A DNA stretch of 64,000 bases from Paraflavisolibacter caeni (GCF_025628885.1 NZ_JAOTIF010000019.1:79159-143158); one strand, 5' to 3'; positions 27,353 through 36,133 are shown, numbered from the stretch's first letter. A program made the numbers and translations. Notes: generated from the letters alone by a model not told the origin.

Positions 27353-28222
27353 ATGGCTTTTTCTATCAAAGAATTAGAGCAACTGTCCGGCATTAAGGCC
27401 CATACCATACGGATATGGGAGCACCGCTATCATTTCCTGAAACCTTCACGGACGGATACCAACATCCGCAGTTATTCGGTCGAGGAGTTGAAGACCCTGC
27501 TGACAGTTGCCCTTCTGAACAAGTATGGTATTAAGATCTCGCGCATTGATGAAATGCAGCCTGAACAGTGGCACCACGCTTTGCTTCAACAGGTTGAGGC
27601 ACAGGATGAATACCTGGTAAACCAACTGGTCGGCCATATGGTGGATATGGATCATGTGGCGTTTGAAGAAGTGCTCAACCTGTACATTCACCAGAAAGGC
27701 CTTGAAGAAACCGTCGTCTCTCTTATTTTCGGCTTTCTTCAAAAAGTAGGCATCCTGTGGCAAACGAACCATATCAATGCAGCCCAGGAACATATAGCCG
27801 CTCATATCATCCGGCAAAAGATCATCAGTGCCATAGACAACCTTCCTGCTGTTTTCCGTATACAACCGCTTTTCCTTCTTTTTCTGCCTGAAGACGAGCA
27901 TCATGAGCTGGGGCTCCTGTATGTTTATTACCTTTTGAAAAAACGCGGGCTTCCCGTTCTTTACCTGGGCGCCAGTGCACCTTTGGATGATGTGGCTTAC
28001 GTGATGCGTATCAAACAACCCTCTTACCTTTACCTGCACCTGGCTTCTTTTCCTCCTGGTGGCCAGTTTGAGAAATATATCCACAGGCTGTCGACCATTG
28101 AACCACATATACAAATATTGATCTCCGGATCTGTTGTATCAGGATATAAAAAGGTGGTTCCCCACAACGTGACATTACTTCATTCGCTGGAGGAAGCTAT
28201 TGACCTCATTAAAAGTGTTTAA
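27353..28222 (+). CDS. carH: CarH/LitR-type MerR regulator with B12-binding photoreceptor domain
   Basis: The 289-aa protein has a MerR winged helix at 1-70 (IKELEQLSGIKAHTIRIWEH) and a C-terminal cobalamin-binding unit. The capping helical bundle shows W136, nine residues, then E146-H147, matching the W-x9-EH signature of CarH. The Rossmann part has E182-x-H184-x-x-G187, where the His ligates cobalt from below. These are the residues used by Thermus CarH to bind adenosylcobalamin, which in the dark holds the tetramer on DNA and in light is cleaved so that repression ends. The residue after the Trp is Gln rather than the His132 that forms the bis-His light state in Thermus. Its usual targets are carotenoid genes; idi lies downstream. 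Confidence 0.85.
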   Translation: MAFSIKELEQLSGIKAHTIRIWEHRYHFLKPSRTDTNIRSYSVEELKTLLTVALLNKYGIKISRIDEMQPEQWHHALLQQVEAQDEYLVNQLVGHMVDMDHVAFEEVLNLYIHQKGLEETVVSLIFGFLQKVGILWQTNHINAAQEHIAAHIIRQKIISAIDNLPAVFRIQPLFLLFLPEDEHHELGLLYVYYLLKKRGLPVLYLGASAPLDDVAYVMRIKQPSYLYLHLASFPPGGQFEKYIHRLSTIEPHIQILISGSVVSGYKKVVPHNVTLLHSLEEAIDLIKSV

Positions 28223-28280
28223 TCAATTTCTTTAGTTTCTTCAACAAAATTGCTGGATTATTTGGTTTGAATGCTTGGTA

Positions 28281-28313
28281 TTGTCTAATTTTAATATGTG
28301 TAAAATTAGACAA
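28281..28313. promoter_or_regulatory. Perfect 33-bp palindrome, candidate CarH operator
   Basis: TTGTCTAATTTTA (28281-28293) and its exact inverse TAAAATTAGACAA (28301-28313) are separated by 7 nt. Thirteen perfectly matched base pairs without a following T-run point to a protein-binding operator rather than a terminator. It lies 59 nt after the CarH-like gene and just before the sigma remnant. CarH as the binder is inference from position. Confidence 0.6.
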
Positions 28314-28446
28314 AACTTCCTTTCTCTTATACCTGCAGGGTTATCATTATCAGGAAATTGCTGATCTTCTTAACCAGCCTCTTGGCACCATCAAGAGCCG
28401 TATTCACTTTGCAAAAAAGCAATTACAGAAAAAGTTAGACCGTTGA
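28314..28446 (+). pseudogene. ECF sigma factor, C-terminal remnant (region 4)
   Basis: In the frame that ends at TGA 28444-28446 one reads LQGYHYQEIADLLNQPLGTI followed by KSRIHFAKKQLQKKLDR. This is the helix-turn-helix of sigma-70 region 4 with the usual ECF ending (YQEIA, GTIKSRIHFA). Regions 2 and 3 are absent, and the sequence upstream is the palindrome, so the 5' part of the gene has been lost. In many Bacteroidota, as I recall, CarH-type genes are followed by an ECF sigma gene and carotenoid genes, so this is read as a deletion scar. No start codon supports a full protein. Confidence 0.75.
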
Positions 28447-28615
28447 AACCTTCCGTTGTCAACATAAGGGCAGGTAGCCGAATATTATTCTTAGCTCAAT
28501 AATATAAAGTCAACCAGTCCGAAGTTAATTTTACAGAAGCACCGGCTTATCATAAGGCGTATATATTTTGATGGCACGGATGACGAAATTCAGAATATAA
28601 AATATAAAATTTAAA

Positions 28616-29191
28616 ATGGGAGCGGAACAGGACATTGTACTGGTTAATGAAAAGGATGAACAGGTTGGATTGATGGAGAAAATGCAGGTGCACAGGGAGG
28701 GGCTGCTGCACCGGGCGTTTAGTGTATTTGTATTTGACAGGAAGGGTAGGATGTTGTTGCAGAAACGTGCTCCCACTAAATACCATGGCGGTAATTTGTG
28801 GAGTAATGCATGCTGCAGTCACCCTTACCCTGGAGAGCTGATAGAAAATGCTGCACTGCGCAGGCTTCAGGAGGAGTTAGGCTTTGTTGCACCCCTGCAT
28901 AAGATATTCGAGTTTGTGTATAAGGCCAATGTGGAGAACGGCTTGGTAGAGCATGAATACGATCATGTATTTGTTGGTGAGTATGAAGGACCCATACTGA
29001 TGAATGAAAAAGAAGTAGCTGAATATTGTTATGAGAGCATGAATGATATAAAATGGATGATGAAGGAGCAACCTGAGAAATTCACTACGTGGTTCAAGCT
29101 GGCTTTTCCTTCGATTGAGACGTGGTGGGCTGGAAAAGGATGGAGCATGACGAATGACTTGAATCCGCCAGAGGCGGACAAGTTTAAATGA
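28616..29191 (+). CDS. idi: Isopentenyl-diphosphate delta-isomerase, type 1
   Basis: The 191-aa protein is a Nudix-fold IPP isomerase. It has LVNEKDEQVG, HREGLLHRAFSVFVF (metal-binding His), the active-site Cys in WSNACCSHPYPGE, the Nudix-like RRLQEELGF, and EHEYDHVFVGEY, whose acidic residues bind Mg. It converts isopentenyl to dimethylallyl diphosphate for isoprenoid, carotenoid and quinone synthesis. The last twelve or so codons (MTNDLNPPEADKFK) are read from a dispersed palindromic repeat, so the natural C-terminus has been replaced or extended. The upstream gap also contains the sigma remnant. Confidence 0.93.
   Translation: MGAEQDIVLVNEKDEQVGLMEKMQVHREGLLHRAFSVFVFDRKGRMLLQKRAPTKYHGGNLWSNACCSHPYPGELIENAALRRLQEELGFVAPLHKIFEFVYKANVENGLVEHEYDHVFVGEYEGPILMNEKEVAEYCYESMNDIKWMMKEQPEKFTTWFKLAFPSIETWWAGKGWSMTNDLNPPEADKFK
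29148..29190 (+). repeat. Dispersed palindromic repeat, copy B
   Basis: The core TCCGCC-AGA-GGCGGA is at 29164-29178, with left flank TGACGAATGACTTGAA and right flank CAAGTT like copy A. It encodes the C-terminal residues of the Idi protein, so insertion at the 3' end extended the reading frame. Confidence 0.8.
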
Positions 29192-29248
29192 CGATGGGAT
29201 AGAGGGTTAACGTGATTGGGAATGATTTTTTAGCTTATCTTGTTATAT

Positions 29249-30358
29249 ATGTCAGGATTTTCCTTAACCAGATTGATCAAGATACTTCTATTCTTATTTC
29301 TCTTAATTGCAGGGCTGGTTTATGCCAGGCCATTTCTGGTTCCCTTGACTTTCGCAGCTATTATGGCCATGCTTTTCCTGCCGCTTTGCAGCTGGCTGGA
29401 AGCAAGGGGCGTTCATAAAGTCATAGCGATACTTTTGTGCATCATTATCATGTTGTGCTCTATTGCTGGTGTGCTGTGGTTGTTGTACTGGCAGGTAACT
29501 GATCTTGCTGAAAATGCCGGAAAGATCCAGGAAAACTTCATGAAGCGATTGGATCAGGTGCGCCGCTTTATATCCAGTTCGATAGGTATTTCAAAACAAA
29601 AGCAGGAGGAGCTGATACAAAATGGCCAGTCATCCGAAACGATCGGGCATACCGTAAGCGGTATCTTATCGGGCCTGGGTGAATTGCTTACGGATTTTAT
29701 ACTCTTTGTCGTTTACCTTTTCATGTTGCTTTACTACCGTTTATTTTTAAAAAGGTTTGTACTCATGTGGGTACCCCAAAAGGACAGGGAGAAAACGTCT
29801 GCTATTATTGAAAATTGCAGGCATGTGGCGCAGCAATATTTAGGGGGGCTCATCATCATGATCGGTTGCCTTTGGGTGATGTACAGTATTGGATTTGCAC
29901 TGGTGGGTGTAAAGAGTCCTATATTCTTCGCCATTCTGTGCGGCCTTTTGGAAATTGTTCCTTTTGTAGGCAACCTGACAGGCAATGCCATTACGATGCT
30001 TATGGTGATTGCCCAAGGTGGCAATTTTTCCATGATCCTTGGCATTCTGCTTACCTATGGGGCTATTCAGTTCATTCAGACTTATTTGCTTGAGCCTTTG
30101 GTGGTCGGGGCCGAGGTGAATATCAATCCTCTTATTACCATTATCAGCCTGGTGTTGGGTGAACTGATTTGGGGCATACCGGGCATGGTGCTGGCCATTC
30201 CTGTTATGGGCATTATCAAGATCGTTTGCGATAATATTGAAGAGTTGAGGCCTTTCGGGTTCCTGTTAGGCCGGGAAAGGACAGAGCGCAAAACTCACTT
30301 TGCTGATAGATTAAGGAAATGGCGGATGAGGAGGGAGGTGATGTTAGATGATAGATGA
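29249..30358 (+). CDS. AI-2E family membrane transporter (369 aa)
   Basis: The protein has paired N-terminal TM helices (ILLFLFLLIAGLVYARPFL; VIAILLCIIIMLCSIAGVLW), a polar helical section (about 85-140) and further TM helices in the second half with GLLEIVPFVGNLTGN and LEPLVVGAEVNINPLI. This is the AI-2E (TqsA/YdiK/PerM) family pattern. Members are thought to be exporters or, in some cases, Na+/H+ antiporters; the autoinducer-2 label is not proof of substrate. The ATG at 29249 is preferred over a TTG three codons upstream. The tail after the last TM segment is Arg-rich. Confidence 0.88.
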   Translation: MSGFSLTRLIKILLFLFLLIAGLVYARPFLVPLTFAAIMAMLFLPLCSWLEARGVHKVIAILLCIIIMLCSIAGVLWLLYWQVTDLAENAGKIQENFMKRLDQVRRFISSSIGISKQKQEELIQNGQSSETIGHTVSGILSGLGELLTDFILFVVYLFMLLYYRLFLKRFVLMWVPQKDREKTSAIIENCRHVAQQYLGGLIIMIGCLWVMYSIGFALVGVKSPIFFAILCGLLEIVPFVGNLTGNAITMLMVIAQGGNFSMILGILLTYGAIQFIQTYLLEPLVVGAEVNINPLITIISLVLGELIWGIPGMVLAIPVMGIIKIVCDNIEELRPFGFLLGRERTERKTHFADRLRKWRMRREVMLDDR

Positions 30359-30998
30359 TAGAGGGAGAGGAGATGAGTGATGAATGATCGGTGATGAGGG
30401 GGGAGGGGATGAAAGGAGGAAAATATGGATGAGTGGTAAATTAGGATCGGAAATCTGAAAATCGTCAGTTGAACGTTTAATAATTTGTTAATATTTTTTT
30501 GCCAGTAATCATATTTCTACTATTTTAGGCACCCCGAAATCTCAAAAGAGAAAAGGGTTTCTAACGTTTGTTTGTCACCTTGCTTTAAAAGCGTAAAGCG
30601 CAGGTTTATCCTTTTGCTTTACGCTTTTTATTTTATTCATTGGTATATGGTAATTTTTGCTCATCCAAGAAATGGATAACTTTGAATATTATTTAGCTCA
30701 GCAGCTCATTTTTCCCTAATGTGGAGCATTCCCCAATGCCTGTTTTTTAGAAAAAATATATTTCTGTTCAGGACCACTATAAAAGCCAGGAATTTTTTGT
30801 ATAGAAAGAACGGGCATTCATTATTTCTTTTTAATCACCACACACCAGTCGTTTCTTTTCATTTTTGATGCAGGATCAGGACCGTTAAACTTTACCATCA
30901 TTCGTCTTTTACATTCTTTCGTGTTGTCCATTTCAATAAGTTTATTCGTATTTTTAATTTTCACCTTTAATCATCCAGATTCTTTTAATTCATTAGTC
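30359..30998. other. 640-nt intergenic region
   Basis: The left end (30340-30430) is low-complexity GATGATAGATGA-like and GAGGGG-rich sequence of the sort seen between genes elsewhere in the window. Around 30480-30632 there is a possible small transcript with a strong terminator. The rest (30640-30998) is AT-rich and probably contains the response-regulator promoter. No coding frame was recognised. Confidence 0.6.
30587..30632 (+). terminator. Strong intrinsic terminator
   Basis: AAAAGCGTAAAGC (30587-30599) pairs perfectly with GCTTTACGCTTTT (30616-30628), followed by a T-rich tract. It lies 229 nt beyond the AI-2E gene and may end that transcript or a separate small RNA starting near 30530. 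Confidence 0.8.
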
Positions 30999-31430
30999 AT
31001 GCAAACCAGAACATCAATAACAAGAATTGTTTTGACCGACGATGACGTTGATGACCAGTTCTTTTTTCAAATGGCTCTTCGTCAGTCAGGTGAGAAGGCG
31101 GAATTACATGTCTTTGATAATGGCATATTGTTATTAGAGGCGTTGATTAAAGGCGATACTGCTTTGCCCGATGTGATTTTTATGGATTACAATATGCCTT
31201 GTAAGAATGCGGTTCAATGCATGGAAGAATTGCGCCAGCACCAACATTTACAACATATACCTGTTATTATACTGACTACGGGCATGAGTCCGGCAGAAAT
31301 GGAAAAAGTTTACCAGAAAGGCGCAACTGCTTGCATTAGGAAGCCTCACGATTTATCGAGCCTTGTGCAATTAATTAAAGACGTTTTGGCCAATAAATTA
31401 ACTGCCCGGGAGCCCATTTTTTGTTTATAA
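30999..31430 (+). CDS. Single-domain response regulator (CheY-like, 143 aa)
   Basis: The receiver domain is complete. It has the acidic pocket in IVLTDDDVDDQFFF, the phosphoacceptor Asp in VIFMDYNMP, the switch Thr in VIILTTG and the conserved Lys in IRKPHD. No output domain follows, so it acts through protein contacts. Its Rcp1-like DDxxDD start is the type usually paired with hybrid-less, phytochrome-like histidine kinases. The ATG at 30999 removes a hydrophobic 26-residue extension that would be odd for a cytoplasmic receiver. The kinase gene follows after 48 nt. Confidence 0.9.
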   Translation: MQTRTSITRIVLTDDDVDDQFFFQMALRQSGEKAELHVFDNGILLLEALIKGDTALPDVIFMDYNMPCKNAVQCMEELRQHQHLQHIPVIILTTGMSPAEMEKVYQKGATACIRKPHDLSSLVQLIKDVLANKLTAREPIFCL

Positions 31431-31478
31431 TGACGGGGCCATTTTATAACGATTGCTTTCATTCTTTATTCTGCTTTC

Positions 31479-34145
31479 ATGAGAACTTTTAAATCCATTC
31501 CTTTCAGGATTACTTTTTTATTCTGTGTATTCCTGCTGGCTGTCCTGGCCATACTTCTTTTTAAAAGGATAGACAACCTGTCAAAGTCTGCAGATGACCT
31601 CAATAAGTTCAGCGCCGTGCACCTGAAGCTGGAAGAAACAATTTCGTGGCTGCGGGAGGTGGAATCGAGCCAGCGTGGCTATTTATTAAGCAAGGATACG
31701 GTTTATCTGAAGACCAGGGAAGAAGCTTTGCAGAAGATGCGGTCCAGCCTGCAAAAAGTTCATGAGGGGCTTGGTAATAACCTGGAGCACCAATGGCATG
31801 CAAATAACCTGGGGATGTTGATCAATGAAAGGACGATGCTCCTGGACAGGATATTGTGGCAGTACGATCATAATCCCGGCCAGGAAGAACAAATCAAAAA
31901 GGATATCATGACGGGCCAGGTTGCCATGAAAGCAGTACAGGCCTATGCGGACCGAATGATGGCTCACATGGACCAGATGCAGCGCCGTCTTCAGTACACA
32001 TACAGGGAGTATACGCTGATTGCCCCTGTGTATGCTTTTTTCCTTGTTTTGTTTATGCTGGTTTTCATCCTGATTGCTTATATCAGTTTGAAGCGGCAAT
32101 TAAAGATATCCAGGCAGCTTGCCCGTAAAACTGAGGATACGAACAGGCAGCTTAAAGAAGCCAACACCATTTTTGAAATGGCAGAGGAATCTGGTGGTGT
32201 GGGTTCCTGGGTGTTCAACCTCGATAGAAAGGAAATCCACTGGTCGAAGAATCTTTGTCAGTTGTATGGATTTCAATGGGGTAGTTTAAAGCCTTCGCTG
32301 GAAAATCATATAGAAATGGTGCACCCGGAGGACCGGCACAAATTATTGCAGGCAAGAGAAGAAGCCTATAGTCATTCGCTGCCTATCATTTTGGAATACA
32401 GGATCATACGTATAGATGGCGAAGTAAGGCATGTCAGAAGCTTCAGCAAGCTTAGTAATAATGAATTGGGCGAGCGTGTGTTGATGGGAACTACACAGGA
32501 TGTTACAGGCATTACCCACATCACCCAGCACTTAAAGGAAACCAATGTTTTATACGAAAATGCTGAAGAGATTGCCGGTATTGGCTCCTGGAAACTGGAT
32601 CTGAAGACCAACAATTTTGCCTGTTCCAGGAACCTGTTTCAAATTTATGCCTGCGAGCCTAGGGACAGGGAAATTCCTTACGACACCTTTGCTCTTTTCA
32701 TTCACCCGGCCGACCAGGAGAAGGTGAGAAAACATGCGGAATTAGCAGCACAATCCGGCAAGCTGGAAAAGATCAATTTCAGGATTTTCCGTAAAGATGG
32801 TGTGATGCGCTATATGCAGGCGGTCGGTAAAATCAAAGAAGATGGTGAGGAAAGATACTTGCTGGGCACAACGCAGGACGTTACCGAATTTACTTTAGCA
32901 GAGGAAGGCCTGCGGCAGACCAATGCTTTGTTTGAAAATGCCGAAATGGCTGCCGGAATTGGCTCATGGTCGTGGAACCTGGACTCCAATGAGTTCAGTG
33001 CCTCCAAAAACCTGTACCGGGTGTTTGGCTTTGAACCTTACGAATTCGAGCCCTCGCTCCAGGCATTTCTGGATCGCGTGTACCATGAAGACAAAGAAAA
33101 AGTGGCCTTTCGTTTTCCGATAGATGCATTTAGTGAACATAAAATGATCACACTCAACTTCAGGATCGTTGATAAGAATGGACGGTTGATCCATGTTCAG
33201 GGCAAAAGAAAATACTACCGGAATGCAAAAGGTGAGCGGGTTGTCTTAGGCACCACCCAGGACATATCTGTACTGGTGAGGGTGATCAACCGTTTAAGCC
33301 GTGTCATCAACCAATTGAAGAAAAGCGAAGCTTTCAATCGCAATACAGCGGAAAAACTGGACCAGTTGAACCGCGACCTTACTTCCAGGAACCTTGAACT
33401 GCAGCATGCCAATGAAGAACTGGCCTCTTTCAATTATGTGGCCAGCCATGACCTGCAGGAGCCGTTGCGAAAAATACAAACCTTCATTTCATTCCTGGCC
33501 GAAAAAGAATCCCATTTGTCAGACATGGGCCAGGCTTACCTGGAGAGAATGCAGGTGGCTGCAGGAAGAATGCGCAACCTGATCAAAGACCTACTTTCTT
33601 ATTCGCGCACTACTATGATTGAAACAGGGCCGATGCCGGTTGACCTGAATGAAGTCCTGCTCAGTACACAGAGTATATTGAAAGCTTCCATTGATGAAAA
33701 AGGCGCAGTGATTCACGCCGATCCATTGCCGGTAGTGCAGGGTATTGATTTTCAAATGCAGCAGTTGTTTGAAAACCTGATCGGCAACGCCATTAAATAT
33801 TGCAGGCCTGGTGTCGTTCCTGTTGTAAACATTACTGCTGAAAAAGTGCGCCAGGCGCAAAGTGCCGAAAGCCTGGAAGACGCACAATGGTATTACAAAA
33901 TTTGCTTTATTGATAATGGAATTGGTTTTGAACAGGAATATGCCAGCAAGATCTTCGATCTTTTTCAGCGTCTGCACGGCAAAGGCGAGTATGAGGGCAC
34001 TGGTATAGGTTTAGCCATCTGCAAAAAAATTGTGCAGGGACATGGAGGCTGTATTGATGCATTGGGTATACCCGGTGTTGGCGCCACCTTCACTGTTTAC
34101 CTGCCTGTTGCTACAGTGCCGGAGCAGGCTCCTGCCCAACACTAG
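31479..34145 (+). CDS. CHASE3 / triple-PAS sensor histidine kinase (888 aa)
   Basis: TM1 is about 10-28 and TM2 about 181-203; between them lies a helical CHASE3-type sensor (SWLREVESSQRGYLLSKDT). Three tandem PAS/PAC units follow (about 228-345, 353-472, 480-598). All are of the same type, each with GSW near the start and ending LxGTTQDVT or a variant. The kinase core has phosphoacceptor H657 in YVASHDLQEPLRK, N770 in ENLIGNAIKY, DNGIGFEQEY at 812-821 and GTGIGLAICKK at 840-850. This is the phytochrome-like HisKA class without a fused receiver, and the upstream single-domain regulator is the likely partner. A paralogue follows 100 nt downstream. Confidence 0.92.
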   Translation: MRTFKSIPFRITFLFCVFLLAVLAILLFKRIDNLSKSADDLNKFSAVHLKLEETISWLREVESSQRGYLLSKDTVYLKTREEALQKMRSSLQKVHEGLGNNLEHQWHANNLGMLINERTMLLDRILWQYDHNPGQEEQIKKDIMTGQVAMKAVQAYADRMMAHMDQMQRRLQYTYREYTLIAPVYAFFLVLFMLVFILIAYISLKRQLKISRQLARKTEDTNRQLKEANTIFEMAEESGGVGSWVFNLDRKEIHWSKNLCQLYGFQWGSLKPSLENHIEMVHPEDRHKLLQAREEAYSHSLPIILEYRIIRIDGEVRHVRSFSKLSNNELGERVLMGTTQDVTGITHITQHLKETNVLYENAEEIAGIGSWKLDLKTNNFACSRNLFQIYACEPRDREIPYDTFALFIHPADQEKVRKHAELAAQSGKLEKINFRIFRKDGVMRYMQAVGKIKEDGEERYLLGTTQDVTEFTLAEEGLRQTNALFENAEMAAGIGSWSWNLDSNEFSASKNLYRVFGFEPYEFEPSLQAFLDRVYHEDKEKVAFRFPIDAFSEHKMITLNFRIVDKNGRLIHVQGKRKYYRNAKGERVVLGTTQDISVLVRVINRLSRVINQLKKSEAFNRNTAEKLDQLNRDLTSRNLELQHANEELASFNYVASHDLQEPLRKIQTFISFLAEKESHLSDMGQAYLERMQVAAGRMRNLIKDLLSYSRTTMIETGPMPVDLNEVLLSTQSILKASIDEKGAVIHADPLPVVQGIDFQMQQLFENLIGNAIKYCRPGVVPVVNITAEKVRQAQSAESLEDAQWYYKICFIDNGIGFEQEYASKIFDLFQRLHGKGEYEGTGIGLAICKKIVQGHGGCIDALGIPGVGATFTVYLPVATVPEQAPAQH

Positions 34146-34245
34146 ATGTTAGTAGTGAATAGATGCAGAAGGGTCAATCGGGGCGCACTTTTTGAGGCAC
34201 AACTGTTAGCCTAAGGTGTGTAGCACTTATAGTTCCACCTGCCTC

Positions 34246-36066
34246 ATGATGTCTCGAATAAAGTTTTCACAAGTCGCTTTAGTAAGGGGCATTTTTTCCC
34301 TTGCTGTCATCTTGCTTGTCATGATGTCCATCCTCTTGTTTACAAGAATGGGCAGGCAGGTATCCTCTACGGAGGAGGCAAACCGCACGAACCTGATAAG
34401 GCTTTACCTGGAGCAAATGTTGTCTCAAGTGCAAGGCGTAGAAGCCGGCCATCGTGGCTTTCTGCTCACAGGAGACTCCTCTTTCCTGCAGTCGTTCAGG
34501 GAAAGTAAAGATGAAATCAATACCGACCTGGCTGCATTGCATACCCTTGCTGTAGGACATGATTCCCATCAACAGGTGGATACTTTGCGATCATTGATTG
34601 ACAGGAGAATGTTCCTGATCGATTCTGTGATACGTGTTTACAGCAGCAATGCTCCTGGCGTTAACAGGGGTAGTGTGCAAGCGGCTTTGATGCCCGGCCG
34701 GATCGTGATGGATCAGATAAAGGAGCATACTAACCGGTTGGTACAAACTGAAATGCAATTATATAACAGTGAGCAGAGGCTTAAAGAAAGGAACCGGAAT
34801 GCTGCATCTCTTTTTGCATTACTGTTGATCATCTTTGTCTTTATTGTATTTACGCTTGCCTATGTCAGTTTGAACCGGCAGCTGCGTATTTCAAAAGATT
34901 ACCTGCAACAAAAACAATTGGCATTGGAAGACCTGGAAGAAATGGATGAAATCTACCGCAATGCTGAAGAATTGGCCACTTTGGGCTCCTGGCAGTGGAA
35001 TCTCCAAACGAACTTATTTAAGTGTTCTGAAAATCTCTTCCGGATATATGGAAGCGAACCCAGGCAGGAGGATATTTCTTTCAACCGGTTCATGTCCTTT
35101 GTTGTTCCGGAAGATCGTGAAACGCTTGTAAAAAATATTTTAAGTGCTATCAATAAAAGGGAAGCCGTTGTGGTTGCGTACAGAATTGTGCGGGCCGACA
35201 AGGAGATACGGCACATGCGTGCCTATGGAAAATTGAAAGCTGGCAGTTGCGACATTATGTTGGGCGCAACGCAGGATGTTACGGATTTGAAAATGGCTTA
35301 TGAGCAACTTTCAGCGGTCAATAAGGAACTGGCTGCAAAGAACAGGGAACTGGAACAAACCAATGCTGATTTGGCTTCATTCAACTTTATTGCCAGTCAT
35401 GATTTGCAGGAGCCGTTACGCAAAATTCAAACTTTTGTCAGCTTCCTGGAAGAAAGTGAATCCAACCTTTCAGAAACGGGTAAGTTCTACCTGCAACGCA
35501 TGGAGCGCGCAGCTGCGCGTATAAGGGCTTTGATACAGGATTTGATAACTTATGCTCATGCCACCAGTCAGGGAAAAGAGTGGAGCGATGTAGACCTGAA
35601 TGTTGTACTCAATAATGTGCTGCAGTCTCTTCACCACATTATCTCAGAGAAGAATGCTAATATACAGGTTGACAAGTTGCCAGTTGTGCAAGGCAGCATT
35701 TTCCAGTTGCAGAAATTATTTGAACACCTTTTGAATAACTCAATGAAATACCACAAACCTGATAATCCACCGGTGATTTCCATTAAATCGGAGACGATCA
35801 CCAATGATGATGGAGTGTTGGCTGAATTGGAAGCCGGCCGCGTTTATCATAAAATAAGCATTGCCGATGAAGGTATTGGTTTTGAGCAGGAGTTCGCAGG
35901 TAAGATATTTGGTGTTTTCCAGCGGCTGAATGTCCAGGGCGACGATGTTGGCTCGGGAATAGGACTTGCCATTTGCAAAAAAATAGTGCAGCAACACGGA
36001 GGTGTCATCAAGGCGAGGAGCGTGCCCAATGAAGGATCTGTTTTTGATGTATACCTTCCTGCGTGA
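34246..36066 (+). CDS. CHASE3 / single-PAS sensor histidine kinase (606 aa)
   Basis: This paralogue of the preceding kinase has the same layout with only one PAS unit. It shows TM1 near the N-terminus, CHASE3 with VQGVEAGHRGFLLTGDSSFL, TM2 (ASLFALLLIIFVFIVFTLAY), PAS/PAC beginning AEELATLGSWQW and ending GATQDVT, then the kinase core with IASHDLQEPLRK, LEHLLNNSMKY, DEGIGFEQEF and GSGIGLAICKK. The ATG at 34246 (another ATG at 34249) is chosen; a GTG ten codons upstream gives a Cys/Ser-rich extension. The input signal is unknown. It could phosphorylate the same small receiver protein. Confidence 0.9.
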   Translation: MMSRIKFSQVALVRGIFSLAVILLVMMSILLFTRMGRQVSSTEEANRTNLIRLYLEQMLSQVQGVEAGHRGFLLTGDSSFLQSFRESKDEINTDLAALHTLAVGHDSHQQVDTLRSLIDRRMFLIDSVIRVYSSNAPGVNRGSVQAALMPGRIVMDQIKEHTNRLVQTEMQLYNSEQRLKERNRNAASLFALLLIIFVFIVFTLAYVSLNRQLRISKDYLQQKQLALEDLEEMDEIYRNAEELATLGSWQWNLQTNLFKCSENLFRIYGSEPRQEDISFNRFMSFVVPEDRETLVKNILSAINKREAVVVAYRIVRADKEIRHMRAYGKLKAGSCDIMLGATQDVTDLKMAYEQLSAVNKELAAKNRELEQTNADLASFNFIASHDLQEPLRKIQTFVSFLEESESNLSETGKFYLQRMERAAARIRALIQDLITYAHATSQGKEWSDVDLNVVLNNVLQSLHHIISEKNANIQVDKLPVVQGSIFQLQKLFEHLLNNSMKYHKPDNPPVISIKSETITNDDGVLAELEAGRVYHKISIADEGIGFEQEFAGKIFGVFQRLNVQGDDVGSGIGLAICKKIVQQHGGVIKARSVPNEGSVFDVYLPA

Positions 36067-36133
36067 TAGGAATTTCAGGATGACCGTGGCTTATTTTTTG
36101 ATGTTGATATATTCTTTACCCTAACCATTTGCC

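Noticed and set aside
27446..28114. 222-codon minus-strand frame opposite the CarH-like gene
   Set aside because: The plus-strand frame has full MerR and B12 motifs. The antisense frame has no recognisable domain.
28261..28313. Upstream extension of the sigma-factor frame through the palindrome
   Set aside because: The frame stays open but encodes no sigma region 2/3 sequence. The DNA is explained by the perfect palindrome.
30340..30430. GATGATAGATGA-like low-complexity sequence considered as a repeat array
   Set aside because: Units are irregular with no spacers of constant size, so it is neither CRISPR nor a clean tandem repeat. Similar tracts occur at 55970 and 62743.
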